A stretch of 64,000 nt of DNA from Pyrus communis (GCF_963583255.1 NC_084803.1:12260478-12324477); one strand, 5' to 3'. Counted from the stretch's first letter, positions 1 to 11,571 are shown. Numbers and translations: made by a program. Notes: generated by a model from the letters alone, not told the origin.

Positions 1-430
1 TTTATATAATAATTTATAATATCAATTATTTTGATCATAAACATCAAGTTCTATAAACTGAAATAATTTAGAATAATAATTCATATTCATCTTGAGCAAC
101 TCGCCTTTTGACCGCTTCTGGTAAGATTTGTTAAAAACCGAACTTCGTAGTATTTGAGAAGTAATACTACGATGAAGGCAGAACCAACAGAAACAGACAA
201 CAAGGTTGTGTCAATTTTTCATTATGTTTGTCACGTAAAAACAGAACAACAGGTGAAGGGCATTTTATATATTTTATTTACTGTATATTCTTAGCTGTCA
301 AAATATTCAGTTAATTTATATTGAGATAATTTTAACTTCCGTAGAATTTATAATGTTTTTTTTATTAAAAATTAAGTTGATTATAACAGCATACACTTTA
401 AGTATACAAGTTCGAATTACTCGCGCATTA

Positions 431-1028
431 GGTCATCTCCAACCGATGGTTGGTCAGATAGCTCGTTTTAGCTCTCTGGCCCTCCAAGATTCTTCAAGAT
501 ATTAATATTTTAATGAACAGTACATTACCATATTTGTCTCCGTCTCCAACCGAAGGCCAAAGGGTCATAGGGCTAAACATAATTTATTATTTAAATTTAA
601 AAACTAAAATGATAACTGATCCAAAAAATCAAAAAAATTAGAACTTAAATTTAATGAATGGTTTAGGTATTTATAGGAAAAAAAATAGAATTTTTAAGAA
701 TTTTAAAAAAAAAATTGGCCCAAAAAAAAAAAAATTTGAATACAACGACTAGCCAGTTAACCGTTGTATTCAAATTTTTTTTTAAGCAAACCTGTCAGTT
801 ATAACCGCAGGAATATATTTAATTTTTTTAATATAAATATATTCATATCAGTTATAACAGACATGATTGCTTTATTTGTTGGCCAACCTCGGGCTGGCCC
901 TCTAGCCCTCTTAGATTCCGTATGGCCCTCTTAGATTTCACAGCTCTCTGGCCTAGCCCTCGGTTGGAGACTTTTTTCGGGCTATTTTCCGCCCTTTAAT
1001 CTTCTGGACCCTTCGGTTAGAGATAGTC
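431..1028. mobile_element. Harbinger-like MITE, about 598 bp
   Basis: The ends are imperfect inverted repeats (GGTCATCTCCAACC on the left, complement of GACTATCTCTAACC on the right). They are flanked by TTA on both sides (428-430 and 1029-1031), the usual PIF/Harbinger target duplication. The centre (722-783) is a strong hairpin: an A-run plus TTTGAATACAACG faces its complement across a 13-base loop. GGCCCTC-type submotifs recur in both halves. No transposase is encoded. The superfamily is inferred from the 3-bp duplication only. Confidence 0.6.
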
Positions 1029-1031
1029 TTA

Positions 1032-2790
1032 AGCTTTGTTAGAATATAGATTATCAGCTGTAGCAGTAGAATTTATCAAAAAACAATGATAAGAAATTGG
1101 CAGTGCATGCGTCAATCCCTATCCTCGTCGCTAAATGCTTTTATCTCTGTTGATACACATGCAACACCTTGAACGGTTACTTAAAATATGGACCCACATC
1201 CTTGATTGCCGGCCATTGTCCATCAACACTAAAAGTTTGTTTGGAAGTATTTTTAAATTTACTAAAAACGTTTTTAGAGAAAATATTTTTAAGTTCCATA
1301 AGCATTTAAAGTGCTTATAGCAAGAAACACTAGTTAAAAAAGAAGTATTTAAAATATTTTTTTAGCATTCACTTGCATTTTTACCAAAAATTAATTCAAA
1401 AAATGCTTTCAAACATTTTAAAAACAATTTTAAACCAGCCCTAAAAAATTTTAAAAATAACTGTTTTGATTAGATAAGAAAGTGCATTTTTCTAAGATTA
1501 TTTGTCTTTCAATTGGTAAACAAAATCTAAGCAGTTTGAATGATTAATTGACAAGTTGCCCAGTGATTGTGGCTTCTTAGGTGAAACAAATGCATGCATT
1601 GCAATATAGATATGCCATTTTTTGGATTAAATTTTTTTTTAAGCTTTATTTAGACAGTTTGATGGCATTTTAAAAGTTGAATTGTAGTTACAGAGTTAGA
1701 GAAGTGGCAGGACCAAGGGGACCAGGTTCACCCTATCATGGTTGGAACAATCACCCAAACTCCAAAATCAGCAATTTCATAATGCTCATTTGGGCCATTT
1801 GTTAATGCAAAAATTCTACGGTGCTTTGGTGTATGACGTGTGTTGGAGCAATGGAACAATAAGATCAATAATCTAACGACAATGGTTTTGTGTATATTAT
1901 GCTTTGGTTGACACTAGAAAATTTCTTGTTAATATTGTTGAAATAAGATAGGTTTCCTCCCCTTTGACCTTGTGTTTTTGTGTACTGTTGAAAAAGCTAG
2001 AGGTTTACTCCGATAGTTAAAATCATGTTTATTTACTTAAAATGAGACAAGTCATATGTAAGGGCAAAAATCAACTGCTCTTATAGTCATTCTGATCCTT
2101 TGTTTTTCAAGTATTTTATAATACGTACATTTCTGTTGTGTGTAAATAACACAAATGAACTAGACTCATTTATATCCAATGTGTAAAAATTAGAATAACT
2201 CCAATTCTAAGTATGTAAACATGCTTAAACATGTGGTTTAGGGATTGAACCCCTATAACATGAGAGAGACTTGTAAAAAACCGTAAATGTCAAAATTTGA
2301 GACATTACATTGCTATGAAAAGCTTGAGACGTGGTCACCTTGACGTCTCCATGTCATATAAATCCTCCTCAAAGATACGTTGCACCTCCTCGATGGGTCG
2401 ATATGTTAAGGTCTCGTTCAATTTCTAGATCTATTTTCCACCAAAGAGCTCTAGGTCCCAGTATTCTCCCTCATATATTACAAAATGTCCTTTATTATCA
2501 TTTCAACATTCTCCCTCATATATCACAAAATAACTCCTTACGTTGAGATATGAGAATTAAATTTGAAATTTTGACAAAAGTGAGAATTTATAAATTGAAA
2601 TGTACCTATTCTCTTATTTGAATTTATAAACATAAAAATTTTAAATGTTCATGTGAAAAACAAAAAAGAAATTTGGAACCCTTTCAAGTCTAAATTACAT
2701 GAAAATAAATGTCATTTCTTAATTCCAAAGTGAGAGTTTAAAAATTAAAAATTCAATATTCAAACAAGAAATTCACGTCACTTAGTATTA
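1032..2790. other. AT-rich intergenic region, no gene seen
   Basis: No convincing coding exon on either strand. At 1218-1440 there is degenerate sequence (GTTTGTTTGGAAGTATTTT and similar) like the hAT-type MITE ends seen near 11.4 kb, probably a decayed copy. The short ORFs here have no recognisable domain. Confidence 0.5.
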
Positions 2791-3070
2791 TGGTGTAATG
2801 ATATTCTTCTTCACTTATAAGTGAGATGTCTTAAGTTCGATTCTTGCCAAAGACAAATTTGAACCACATTATTGCTAAAGGTCATAAGTTCGATTCTCGC
2901 TCAAGACAAATTTGAACCATATTATTGCTAGAGGTCATAAGTTCGATTCTCGCCAAAGACAAATTTAAACCACATTATTGCTAACTCATTGTGAGGCTAA
3001 GTCCACTCCCCTCCCCTTAGTGGTAGACAATATTTTTTTGTTCAAAAATAGAAAAGAAAAAAAAAAGAAA
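2791..3070 (+). mobile_element. tRNA-derived SINE with internal triplication
   Basis: The left part has Pol III promoter-like boxes: TGGTGTAATGATATTC resembles box A, and AAGTTCGATTC resembles box B near 2833. The body contains GAACCACATTATTGCTA and CTCATTGTGAGGCTAAG, and it ends in an A-rich tail (about 3045-3070). A 53-bp unit starting AAGTTCGATTC is repeated three times in tandem (starts at 2833, 2886 and 2939), so the B-box is triplicated. Related single-unit sequence lies on the minus strand at 36745-36941. Confidence 0.65.
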
Positions 3071-3287
3071 ATTCCCAAATCCTGGAAAATAAAATTCTTT
3101 AGTAATTTTAAATTTCTTCGCCTAAACGCATCGTCGTTTTCAATGCACAAACTACTAAACAGAAGATTTGAAGATCCACATAGACATAAGATGCCACCAG
3201 ACTAAAAAGGCTGGAGTCAATACAGAAAGGGAGGCTCAAATTTCAGATACAAGAAGCAGCAAGCTTGGGGTGAGGGAATGTAAATAT

Positions 3288-4239
3288 TCAAAGAGCCTTG
3301 AGGATGTCATCGGCGCTGGAGATGGTAAATTCGCCCCCACTCTCGATTTTTGCAGCCTTCACCTTGAGGTCTTCGATCAAGAGAGCACACCTCTTAGAAC
3401 GAGTTCCCAGCCCTTTCTCTGAAAGGTCTAGCTCAAGGCCGAGATCATGGGTGTATTTTGCTGAGCCATCAGCAAGGAAAAGAACATCTTTGTTCTCGGG
3501 GTATGTTTAAGCCCAAGCCTTCATCACAAAGGGATCCTTCACCACAAGCAAGCTTGAAAATAAAAGAGTTTGGTAAACAAATTTGCATCACATTCTCATG
3601 AGCGGTTGATAGACATACAAAGCTATCATTCGTGAGCTCATTAGTAGCCTCTCTGACAACACCCCATCGAGTAACAGCAATAAACCAGCAATGCATAGCG
3701 ACAACGGGAGAAGTAATACCGCTAAGGCAGAGAATTTTCTCAACACCCTTTGATTTAAGTACCTCTGCTTTCTCAATGAATCCAGGCACATGCTTCAAAC
3801 TGTACAACCACAGCAAAAACAAGAACTTCAATTTCTCAGAAAAATAACTAATAATCATCGGAAAAGAATCCAAATATCTACAACCGTCCGATTCAAACCA
3901 GTCACCAATGTAAACCTTCCACTTCACAAGTAACAAATTCACACCGAAGCAAGCAACTTTACCAATGCGGGGCTCATTTGTTATACATTTTCCTACCATT
4001 TTCCCGGGAACCAAACAGTGGGTAAGGTTTAGCACAAAATTCTATATCCAATAAAATTGGAAACCGAAAGCCTCGAGCTTTTACCTGCAAGTGGGGGTGA
4101 AGGCACCGGGGACGCCGAAGAGGATGACTTTTTTGCCGGCGGCGAGGGAGTGGATGTTGACGGATTGGACCTTGTCTTCCTCGTCGAGGTAGGCGAGAGT
4201 GCCGTCTGGAATAACATCGCCGACTGCAATCGGAGCCAT
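3288..4239 (-). pseudogene. PRXIIB: type II peroxiredoxin (PrxIIB-like), probably inactivated
   Basis: Three minus-strand exons, 4239-4085, 3799-3720 and 3541-3288, give 489 nt, or 162 codons plus stop. This is the usual length of cytosolic plant PrxIIB, a thiol peroxidase that reduces H2O2 and alkyl hydroperoxides. Exon 1 begins MAPIAVGDVIPDG and ends with VPGAFTPTC, which holds the peroxidatic Cys51. Exon 2 gives SLKHVPGFIEKAEVLKSKG. Exon 3 ends SGGEFTISSADDILKAL. Two defects are visible. Codon 90, normally Lys in AWAKTYPENK, is TAA (3507-3509). The exon 3 acceptor reads GG (3543-3542) where AG is needed, and residue 80 is Lys where the family has Asn. Everything downstream stays in frame, so the decay is recent or the bases are assembly errors. 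Family assignment is very secure; the pseudogene call is likely but not proven. Confidence 0.85.
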
Positions 4240-4495
4240 CGCTTTTGATCAGCGGTTACGGTGATTGAATGCGATGATCGGACGGTGGAGGATGAACGAA
4301 AGGGTGTGCAGTTTGGTGTACAGGAGTCGCTATGTAGAGCCTTCTATTACGAGGACTACTAGGGAGAGTATGGTGGGCTTGAGGGGTTTTTTCAACTGGA
4401 TTTGATTATTTTCGGGTCCGGTCTTTAATTTGTTTTCTTTTTATTTTTATATTTTTGGTGTGGGATTGGTTAAGATTGACCTAGAGCTAGTTTAA

Positions 4496-4500
4496 CAAGT
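4496..4500. repeat. target site duplication CAAGT (left)
   Basis: CAAGT directly precedes the 5' LTR and recurs at 9702-9706 directly after the 3' LTR, as expected for LTR retrotransposon integration. Confidence 0.9.
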
Positions 4501-4650
4501 TGTTTGGACCCAAATTTACGCTATCGGCCCATACAATCAAGGCCGTTAGATGAGTAAAGTTCTAGACCGTTGGATGATAAAGTGGTTGAGATAATTTTCA
4601 ATTATTATTAAGGAATAATATTGTGGTTTTAATCATAATATTATCTCTTA

Positions 4651-4696
<46 letters not shown>

Positions 4697-6132
4697 ATCT
4701 AAGCCTAATATTGGCTATATCCAGCGGGTTGTTTAAAGATAAATGGAGAAGCAAATCATATTTCCAGCAGAAGTACATTTCAAATGGGTTTAAGATGTTT
4801 GGTACGACTCACGCGACAATACTATGGATTAATCAATACCTGTATCAGATAAAGGTGAAATAGTGCAATGATGGTGATCATGATCAACAACGATTTGTGA
4901 TAACGGCAGAGAAGGATTTGCAATTGATTTGCAAATGGTTTGCATGGATAAGACGACATGAAAAAGGGAAACATTTTGATGGTCTCCACGTGGAAGGCAA
5001 CCCACGAGTCATGATCACCAAATGGCCTGCACCTTTGGAATTTGAGGGATTTTTGGCGGTGCCTTTTTATGGCCAAGTCATGTTGGAATGAATGCCTAAG
5101 GGATAGGCTTGCATGCTACTTATCTGCATGCTTTGGTTCCAGTGCCGAAGCTTATCAAATTGGCTGATGCATGCTAATTGTTTGCATGAAGTAAGGAGAT
5201 AATGATGACATCTAAAAGATAGGTTGTTGCTTACCTTGAAAAGTCTTTGACCTAGACTCTAGCTGATGAGTTTGAATTAAAATCAAATTCTACACAAGTG
5301 AAGCCGCACCACACATCTGCTTCTATAAATACAAGGTTGCGAACACCATTCAGGGGCCCTTCAATTCAGCATACAATTGCCCTGCGCAAAACCTCTCAAA
5401 TACCTTGAGATTTTTTCCTTTTCTTTTCCTGCCGATACACCTTCAGTTTGGATAAACAGCACTGTGGAGGCACCCGGTGGGCACCTTCAGTTTGGATAAA
5501 CAGCACTGCTGCCGCAGAATCAGCCGACCGAGAAGCACCTTCAGTTTGGATAAACAACACTGCATCGAGGTCGACCGGTTACCTATCAAAGTCTCGACCG
5601 AGAAGAGTTTTCGAACCCTTGTTGGTAGAGGTCACGTTGCTAGCCTCCTCGGCGTAGTCAGGTGTTACGAATTGCGTTACTCGGCGTACTGGACGCCGAG
5701 TGATTTTATGATTGGATACTCGCAAGTAAGTTTCAGGGTTCGGCATTCCGACGGCCGAACTACATTTACCATCAAGACATACATCACATTTGAGTACCTG
5801 TGCCCATACAGTTTGGTCTCGATTCGACATGCTTATACTTTTACGAATATAATCACAATGACCGAATCGGGCTCTGACGATTTGTGAACTCCGCAGAATT
5901 AGTAGCCTTGTCTTCAGGCTATAGAACCCAGAGACCGAGAGTGTTCCTTCCTCGGTCGCAATCGCAAGATAGAGAAGTCAACAACACGTTCAACGCGACA
6001 TCAACGAATTTTACTCCTCGGCCGAGCTCGGCCGACAAGTTGGCACGCCCCGCATTCAACCGAATGACGTAGTTAGCTTATTAGTTACTCGGCCTGCGCG
6101 CCACGTAGGTTTTGTAATTTTTAGAGTCAACA
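4501..6132 (+). repeat. 5' LTR of the LARD element
   Basis: TG...CA termini. It contains an AT microsatellite (about 4650-4690), a TATA-like TATAAATA at 5324-5331, and three tandem copies of a 27-bp unit CACCTTCAGTTTGGATAAAC... at about 5441-5565 separated by short unique spacers. A 64-codon ORF (4897-5091) is kept in both LTRs but resembles nothing I recognise. Confidence 0.92.
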
Positions 6133-6178
6133 TTTTGGCACGCCCAGTGGGACCCAGTGCTAAAACTACGAAGTTCAT

Positions 6179-7009
6179 ATGATATATCAAGATTCCAATC
6201 TGGCTCAACGTAGCCGATTGTACGAACGTCTAGAGGAATTGAAAAAACGCAATGAAGAACGAAAAAGATCTTTGGAAGTGGAAAAAATTCTTCGTGGCCA
6301 TACAGAGATGCAAAAGTCATTCGCTTACATGTTGAGAATAAAAGCTCCTGTTACCCTGCAAGAGCAATGGGTAAATGAAGACAGGGCTCGGTTTAATACC
6401 TGGCTAGATGGAAAATATTTTCCTTACGTTTTCGACTACAAATCGATTCCATTTGAGGAATGGTTGGTTGAAAAGACCGGGGGGCAATTTTCCGCTCCGG
6501 CCGTAACCAAATATCGGCCTAAGAAAATTGTTACTTTGGCCGAATAACAAAGGCCACCTATTTTTTCGATCGCGGCTGAAAGTGTGGTAGGCCTAAAAGA
6601 AAATGTTCAAGTTTCTGAGCCAAAAATTGACTCAGAAAATAATTCGTCAGAAAACTGTTCCAATGACGAACAAGACCAATTCATGGTTTCAGTTGAACAA
6701 ACTGTGCCAATCGATATGATTATTGGTAATAAAGCCGACATGGAGCAATCCAATTCGGCCAAGTTGCTCGAGTTAAAAGCCGAAGTTAACGAAGTAATTA
6801 TGCCTGGGGGACATAATAATTGTTCAACACATTCGACGGGCGAAAATGAAAAATATATCACCAAGTCAAAAATATTTGGAGAAAATTCTTCATTCAGCCT
6901 AGAGCGAAATCAATTTGAGAATTTTGATATTAAAAGATCTCGGCTTGGAATAAAGCATCGTTGGCCTCCTCCTATTTATGGTTCAGCCACTTTTATTTCC
7001 ATTTGCTAA
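6179..7009 (+). pseudogene. internal ORF of the LARD element, split by one stop
   Basis: A single frame of 277 codons runs from ATG 6179 to the stop at 7007-7009, broken only by TAA at 6545-6547 (codon 123). The first part is basic and helical (LYERLEELKKRNEERKRSLE) and holds a Trp-rich stretch around EEWLVEKTGG. The second part is acidic and Ser/Asn-rich. It does not look like capsid, protease or polymerase. It may be a captured or element-specific protein. Function unknown. The single in-frame stop suggests either recent decay or, less likely, read-through. Confidence 0.5.
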
Positions 7010-7018
7010 ATTACTTTA

Positions 7019-7069
7019 TTAACCATTCGGCCTCTTGGCCGATACTTAAGAAAATACGTGGGGGGGCAA
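7019..7069 (+). repeat. duplicate polypurine-tract block inside the LARD element
   Basis: TTAACCATTCGGCC...ACGTGGGGGGGCAA here closely matches 8021-8067, the genuine sequence before the 3' LTR (TTAACCATTCGGC...ACTGGGGGGCAA). The match is not followed by an LTR. It looks like a second copy of the 3' internal end, with about 1 kb of degraded sequence between the two. Confidence 0.6.
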
Positions 7070-7199
7070 CGAGCATTGAGCCCTGGGACAAAAAAAAAAA
7101 AAAAAAATTGGCCGTGTAAAAGATTGGCAGATTGAGGCCAGCTTTAGAGCCTTGGTGCGAGAAACTTGGTAGTTCGACTATCAAACATATATAGGCTTC

Positions 7200-7206
7200 G
7201 GTGGAA

Positions 7207-7243
<37 letters not shown>

Positions 7244-7779
7244 GCAACAAGATGGTGTGCTCGGCAAAATTATGACGTGCTCGATTTTAAAAGTTGTTTC
7301 TGGCCAAGCCAATTTTAGACTTATAAGTTTATCAGGTATAATCGGCGGTTGCTCGCCGAGAAAGATTATTTGCCGCATGCTGCGTATAAGAAGATAAAGG
7401 CCATGTCGTAATTTTTGGCACGCCACATGATGCCAATTCTTTTTCATTTCCCCAGGTGGTATTCATGGAAGGCCTTATTTGAAAAAGAGGAAAAAGACTG
7501 GCGTGGAGCCCATTGGTGGAAAACAGATGAATTTCCTCAAAGCCGAGTGATGGTGGTTTTGATGGTGTGACTTTAACCCAATGCTTCTTGAACTCGGCTC
7601 ATTTTTCTCGGCCCCATATGGTTTAGCCACTTTTATAAGTCACTAACATATATATACACGAACACACATGCCGAGCTCGGCGAGATGGTGCTCGGCACAG
7701 GTTTGTTTTATGTGTGTGTGTGTGTCTATATATATATGCCAAAGGCATGGCAGACAAATCATATCAGGCAATCAGCTAC

Positions 7780-7813
<34 letters not shown>

Positions 7814-7825
7814 ATCAGGCACTTG

Positions 7826-7870
<45 letters not shown>

Positions 7871-7880
7871 CGAGTACCAT
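7200..7880. repeat. AT microsatellites in the LARD internal region
   Basis: Three (AT)n tracts, at about 7207-7241, 7783-7812 and 7840-7868. The ORFs over them read as Tyr-Ile repeats and are not genes. Confidence 0.85.
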
Positions 7881-8067
7881 GAGAAGCAGTGGGCAAGAGC
7901 CTTCAAGACTTCGACCCTATTTGGTTTTTTCTCGGCCAGCTCGTCGAGGTTTATTTCGAGACTTGTCAGGCTATGGAGTGGATTCCTCGACCATATATTT
8001 CTTCGACTGCGCTAATTTCCTTAACCATTCGGCTTAAAGGCCGAAGCTCAAGGAAACTGGGGGGCAA

Positions 8068-8214
8068 TGTTTGGACCCAAATTTACGCTATCGGCCCATA
8101 CAATCAAGGTCGTTAGATGAGTAAAGTTCTAGACCGTTGGATGATAAAGTGGTTGAGATAATTTTCAATTATTATTAAGGAATAATATTGTGGTTTTAAT
8201 CATAATATTATCTC

Positions 8215-8265
<51 letters not shown>

Positions 8266-9701
8266 ATCTAAGCCTAATATTGGCTATATCCAGCGGGTTG
8301 TTTAAAGATAAATGGAGAAGCAAATCATATTTCCAGCAGAAGTACATTTCAAACAGGTTTAAGATGTTTGGTACGACTCACGCGACAATACTATGGATTA
8401 ATCAATACCTGTATCAGATAAAGGTGAAATAGTGCAATGATGGTGATCATGATCAACACCGATTTGTGATAATGGCAGAGAAGGATTTGCAATTGATTTG
8501 CAAATGGTTTGCATGGATAAGACGACATGAAAAAGGGAGACATTTTGATGGTCTCCACGTGGAAGGCAACCCACGAGTCATGATCACCAAATGGCCTGCA
8601 CCTTTGGAATTTGAGGGATTTTTGGCGGTGCCTTTTTATGGCCAAGTCATGTTGGAATGAATGCCTAAGGCATAGGCTTGCATGCTACTTATCTGCATGC
8701 TTTGGTTCCAGTGTCGAAGCTTATCAAATTGGCTGATGCATGCTAATTGTTTGCATGAAGTAAGGAGATAATGATGACATCTAAAAGATAGGTTGTTGCT
8801 TACCTTGAGAAGTCTTTGACCTAGACTCTAGCTGATGAGTTTGAATTAAAATCAAATTCTACACAAGTGAAGCCGCACCACACATCTGCTTTTATAAATA
8901 CAAGGTTGCAAACACCATTCAGGGGCCATTCAATTCAGCATACAATTGCCCTGCGCAAAACCTCTCAAATACCTTGAGATTTTTTCCTTTTCTTTTCCTG
9001 CCGATACACCTTCAGTTTGGATAAACAGCACTGTGGAGGCACCCGGCGAGCACCTTCAGTTTGGATAAACAGCACTGCTGCCGCATAATCAGCCGACCGA
9101 GAAGCACCTTCAGTTTGAATAAACAGCACTGCATCGATGCCGACCGGTTACCTATCGAAGTCTCGGCCGAGAAGGGTTTTCGAACCCTTGTTGGTAGAGG
9201 TCACCTTGCTAGCCTCCTCGGCGTAGTCAGGTGTTACGAATTGCGTTACTCGGCGCACTGGACGCCGAGTGATTTTATGATTGGATACTCGAAAGTAAGT
9301 TTCAGGGTTCGACATTCCGACGGCCGAACTACATTTACCATCAAGACATACATCACATTTGAGTACCTGTGCCCATACAGTTTGGTCTCGATTCGACGTG
9401 CTTATACTCTTACGAATATAATCACAGTGACCGAATCGGGCTCCGACGATTTGTGAACTCCGCAGAATTAGTAGCCTTGTCTTCAGGCTATAAAACCCAG
9501 AGACCGAGAGTGTTCCTTCCTCGGTCGCAATCGCAAGATAGAGAAGTCAACAACGTGCTCAACGCGACATCAACGAATTTTACTTCTCGGCCGAGCTCGG
9601 CCGACGAGTTGGCACGCCCCATATTCAACCGAATGACGTAATTAGCTTATTAGTTACTCGGCCTGCGCGCCACGTAGGTTTTGTAATTTTTAGAGTCAAC
9701 A
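8068..9701 (+). repeat. 3' LTR of the LARD element
   Basis: Same structure as the 5' LTR, including the three 27-bp units (about 9009-9131) and an AT microsatellite (about 8219-8258). It is followed by CAAGT (9702-9706). Confidence 0.92.
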
Positions 9702-9822
9702 CAAGTACTTTTAAATATTTTGAAAGAAAATATTTTAGAATCAATTCTTGTAAAAATGTAAGTTAATAATGGAAAATCACTTGAAGTGATTTTTGCAAAG
9801 AAAAATTAGGTTCCTATTGGAT

Positions 9823-10000
9823 TGCAATCAATATTTTAATTTACAGTTTTTTATTTAAGATATCATAAAGATGACATGGAAATATAGTAATACTAAAATG
9901 CTGAGGTGTACAAAGTCAAAAGACATTGATCAAAAAATAAAAAACAATAAGATTTCAATCTAACAATTGAGTTGACTAGGGACCGGAATCAAAATGACCT
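9823..10000 (+). repeat. direct repeat, left copy
   Basis: TGCAATCAATATTTTAA... through GGAATCAAAATGACCT recurs at 11054-11220 with about 90% identity and one short gap. The copies lie 1.05 kb apart in the same orientation. The ends are not TG...CA, so an LTR pair is not supported. A segmental duplication is more likely. Confidence 0.75.
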
Positions 10001-11053
10001 TGGAAAAATTAAGTTTCCATCCCTTATTTTCATATTACATTGATTGAAACTTTATTATTTTTCTATTTTAGATCAAGGTCCTTTGACTTATTCCATGTCA
10101 TCATTTTAGTATTTAAAATATTACACATCATCATAAATGAAATCTTATCCCTTTGTGCATTTAAGGTAAAATAAACTATATGAGTAAGTTTAAAACAAAG
10201 AAAATCCGTTTGAACTCCTCTCCATTCTTCTTCTTCCCTTATGCACATCCAGAATTTACAACACCCCAAACCCAATTTTCTCCATTTTTTCTCCACTCCT
10301 GAATTGATCCAATGCATATATGTTGAATAAACCTATTGTGATTAAAATACAAATTAGCATCAATGGTTTTATCGGCTTGTGAGATTTGTATGGCATGGGC
10401 AAGGCAGCGCAGGCATCGCTTTCTCAAGGAATCTAGTTGATTCAAATATGCAGAGATTGCAGAGTAAGCGGGCTATGTGAAAATTATACCATTCTGAAGT
10501 CATCTTCTTTTATTCTTTATATATATTTTTTTCTTTTTCTTTTATTATTATATATTAGTCTTGATTATTCAATGTCTGGTTGGCTGCACTTATATCCATG
10601 GGTACATTTTTAATCTACATGTTTCGTTCTAATATATCTATTGCTCTAATATGTTGGTTCAAATTCGTTTTTACATAAATATATGGGTACAAAGTTTTTA
10701 GAGAATATTATGTAAAATGGTTTTTAAGGTTGCTGCATTTTATGTACCCACATATGCATGTCTATAAAACAATGAGGTATGATGTACATTCTTTTCTTTG
10801 AGTTTTTAAATGTACCCATGAGTTTTCTTGTAAATTCGGTATGTACCCATATTTCATGGGGTACATTATTTCCCTTAATACTACTCGATGAAATTCACAA
10901 AAATATGTGCAGTGTGCATGAATTTTTATTGTAGAAATTTTTTTTTTCCCTTCTAATTTTTAAGTCTCATAATTCGTGAGATTTGTACATATATGATCCC
11001 ATAAATTTTTAAATTGCATAAATTCTTGAATTTAAATCCCTTAAATGTTGGAC

Positions 11054-11220
11054 TGCAATCAATATTTTAAATTCCAGTTTTTTATTTAAGATGATTTGGA
11101 AATATAGTAATACTAAAATGCTGAGGTGTATAAAGTTAAAAGACTTTGATCAAAAAATAAAAAACAATAAGATTTCAATCTAACAATTGAGTTGACTAGG
11201 GATCGGAATCAAAATGATCT
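11054..11220 (+). repeat. direct repeat, right copy
   Basis: Partner of 9823-10000. It lacks about 11 bases (ATCATAAAGATGAC shortened to GAT) but otherwise follows the same sequence. Confidence 0.75.
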
Positions 11221-11369
11221 TTTTTACAATAAGCACATAGCTAGTGCTTTTGATACCCAAAAACATTTTCTTTAAAAGCTATTTTAACCATTTAAAATCA
11301 CTTGCCAAACGAGCTCTTACATAGTTACATTGGTTCAGGTGATGCATTGCTCTAATAAGTAATAACATA

Positions 11370-11571
11370 GGTTCGTTTGAAACTGCTTTTAAAATTGTTG
11401 AAAACATTTTTTTTTTTTTTTTGTAAAAATACTTTTTAAACCAATTTTTAGTAAAAATTCAAATGATTTATGAAAAAAACACTTGAAGTAGTTCTTGCAG
11501 GAAGTACTTTAAGTGCTTTAAGTCATTTTAAAAACGCTTTCAATCATTTGAAATACACTTACAAATGAACC
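11370..11571. mobile_element. MITE with GGTTCRTTTG ends
   Basis: The left end GGTTCGTTTGAAACTG and the complement of the right end, GGTTCATTTGTAAGTG, form terminal inverted repeats. The interior is AT-rich with AAGTACTTTAAGTGCTTTAAGT palindromes. No clear target duplication was found. Probably hAT-like (inference). Confidence 0.45.

Larger units (their letters stand above)
4501..9701 (+). mobile_element. LARD-type non-autonomous LTR retrotransposon
   Basis: Two long LTRs (4501-6132 and 8068-9701, about 1.63 kb each) flank a 1.94-kb internal region. They begin TGTTTGGACC and end AGAGTCAACA, with a CAAGT target duplication outside. Three bases inside the 5' LTR lies the primer-binding-like motif TGGCACGCCCAGTGGGA (6136). 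The polypurine tract GGAAACTGGGGGGCAA abuts the 3' LTR. No gag, protease, reverse transcriptase, RNase H or integrase was found, so the element must be mobilised in trans. By eye the LTRs differ at about 40 positions (roughly 2.4%), suggesting an insertion around a million years old at commonly used plant rates (inference). Confidence 0.93.

Noticed and set aside
3469..4035. 188-codon minus-strand ORF as a gene
   Set aside because: It is peroxiredoxin exon 2 read through both flanking introns. The true exons are identified by family match and splice phase.
4897..5091. 64-codon ORF conserved in both LARD LTRs as a real gene
   Set aside because: The LTRs are about 97.6% identical overall, so conservation of the ORF carries no extra information, and the antisense frame is open too.
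9823..11220. Direct repeats as LTRs of a small TRIM
   Set aside because: No TG/CA ends, no primer-binding site and no target duplication could be found.
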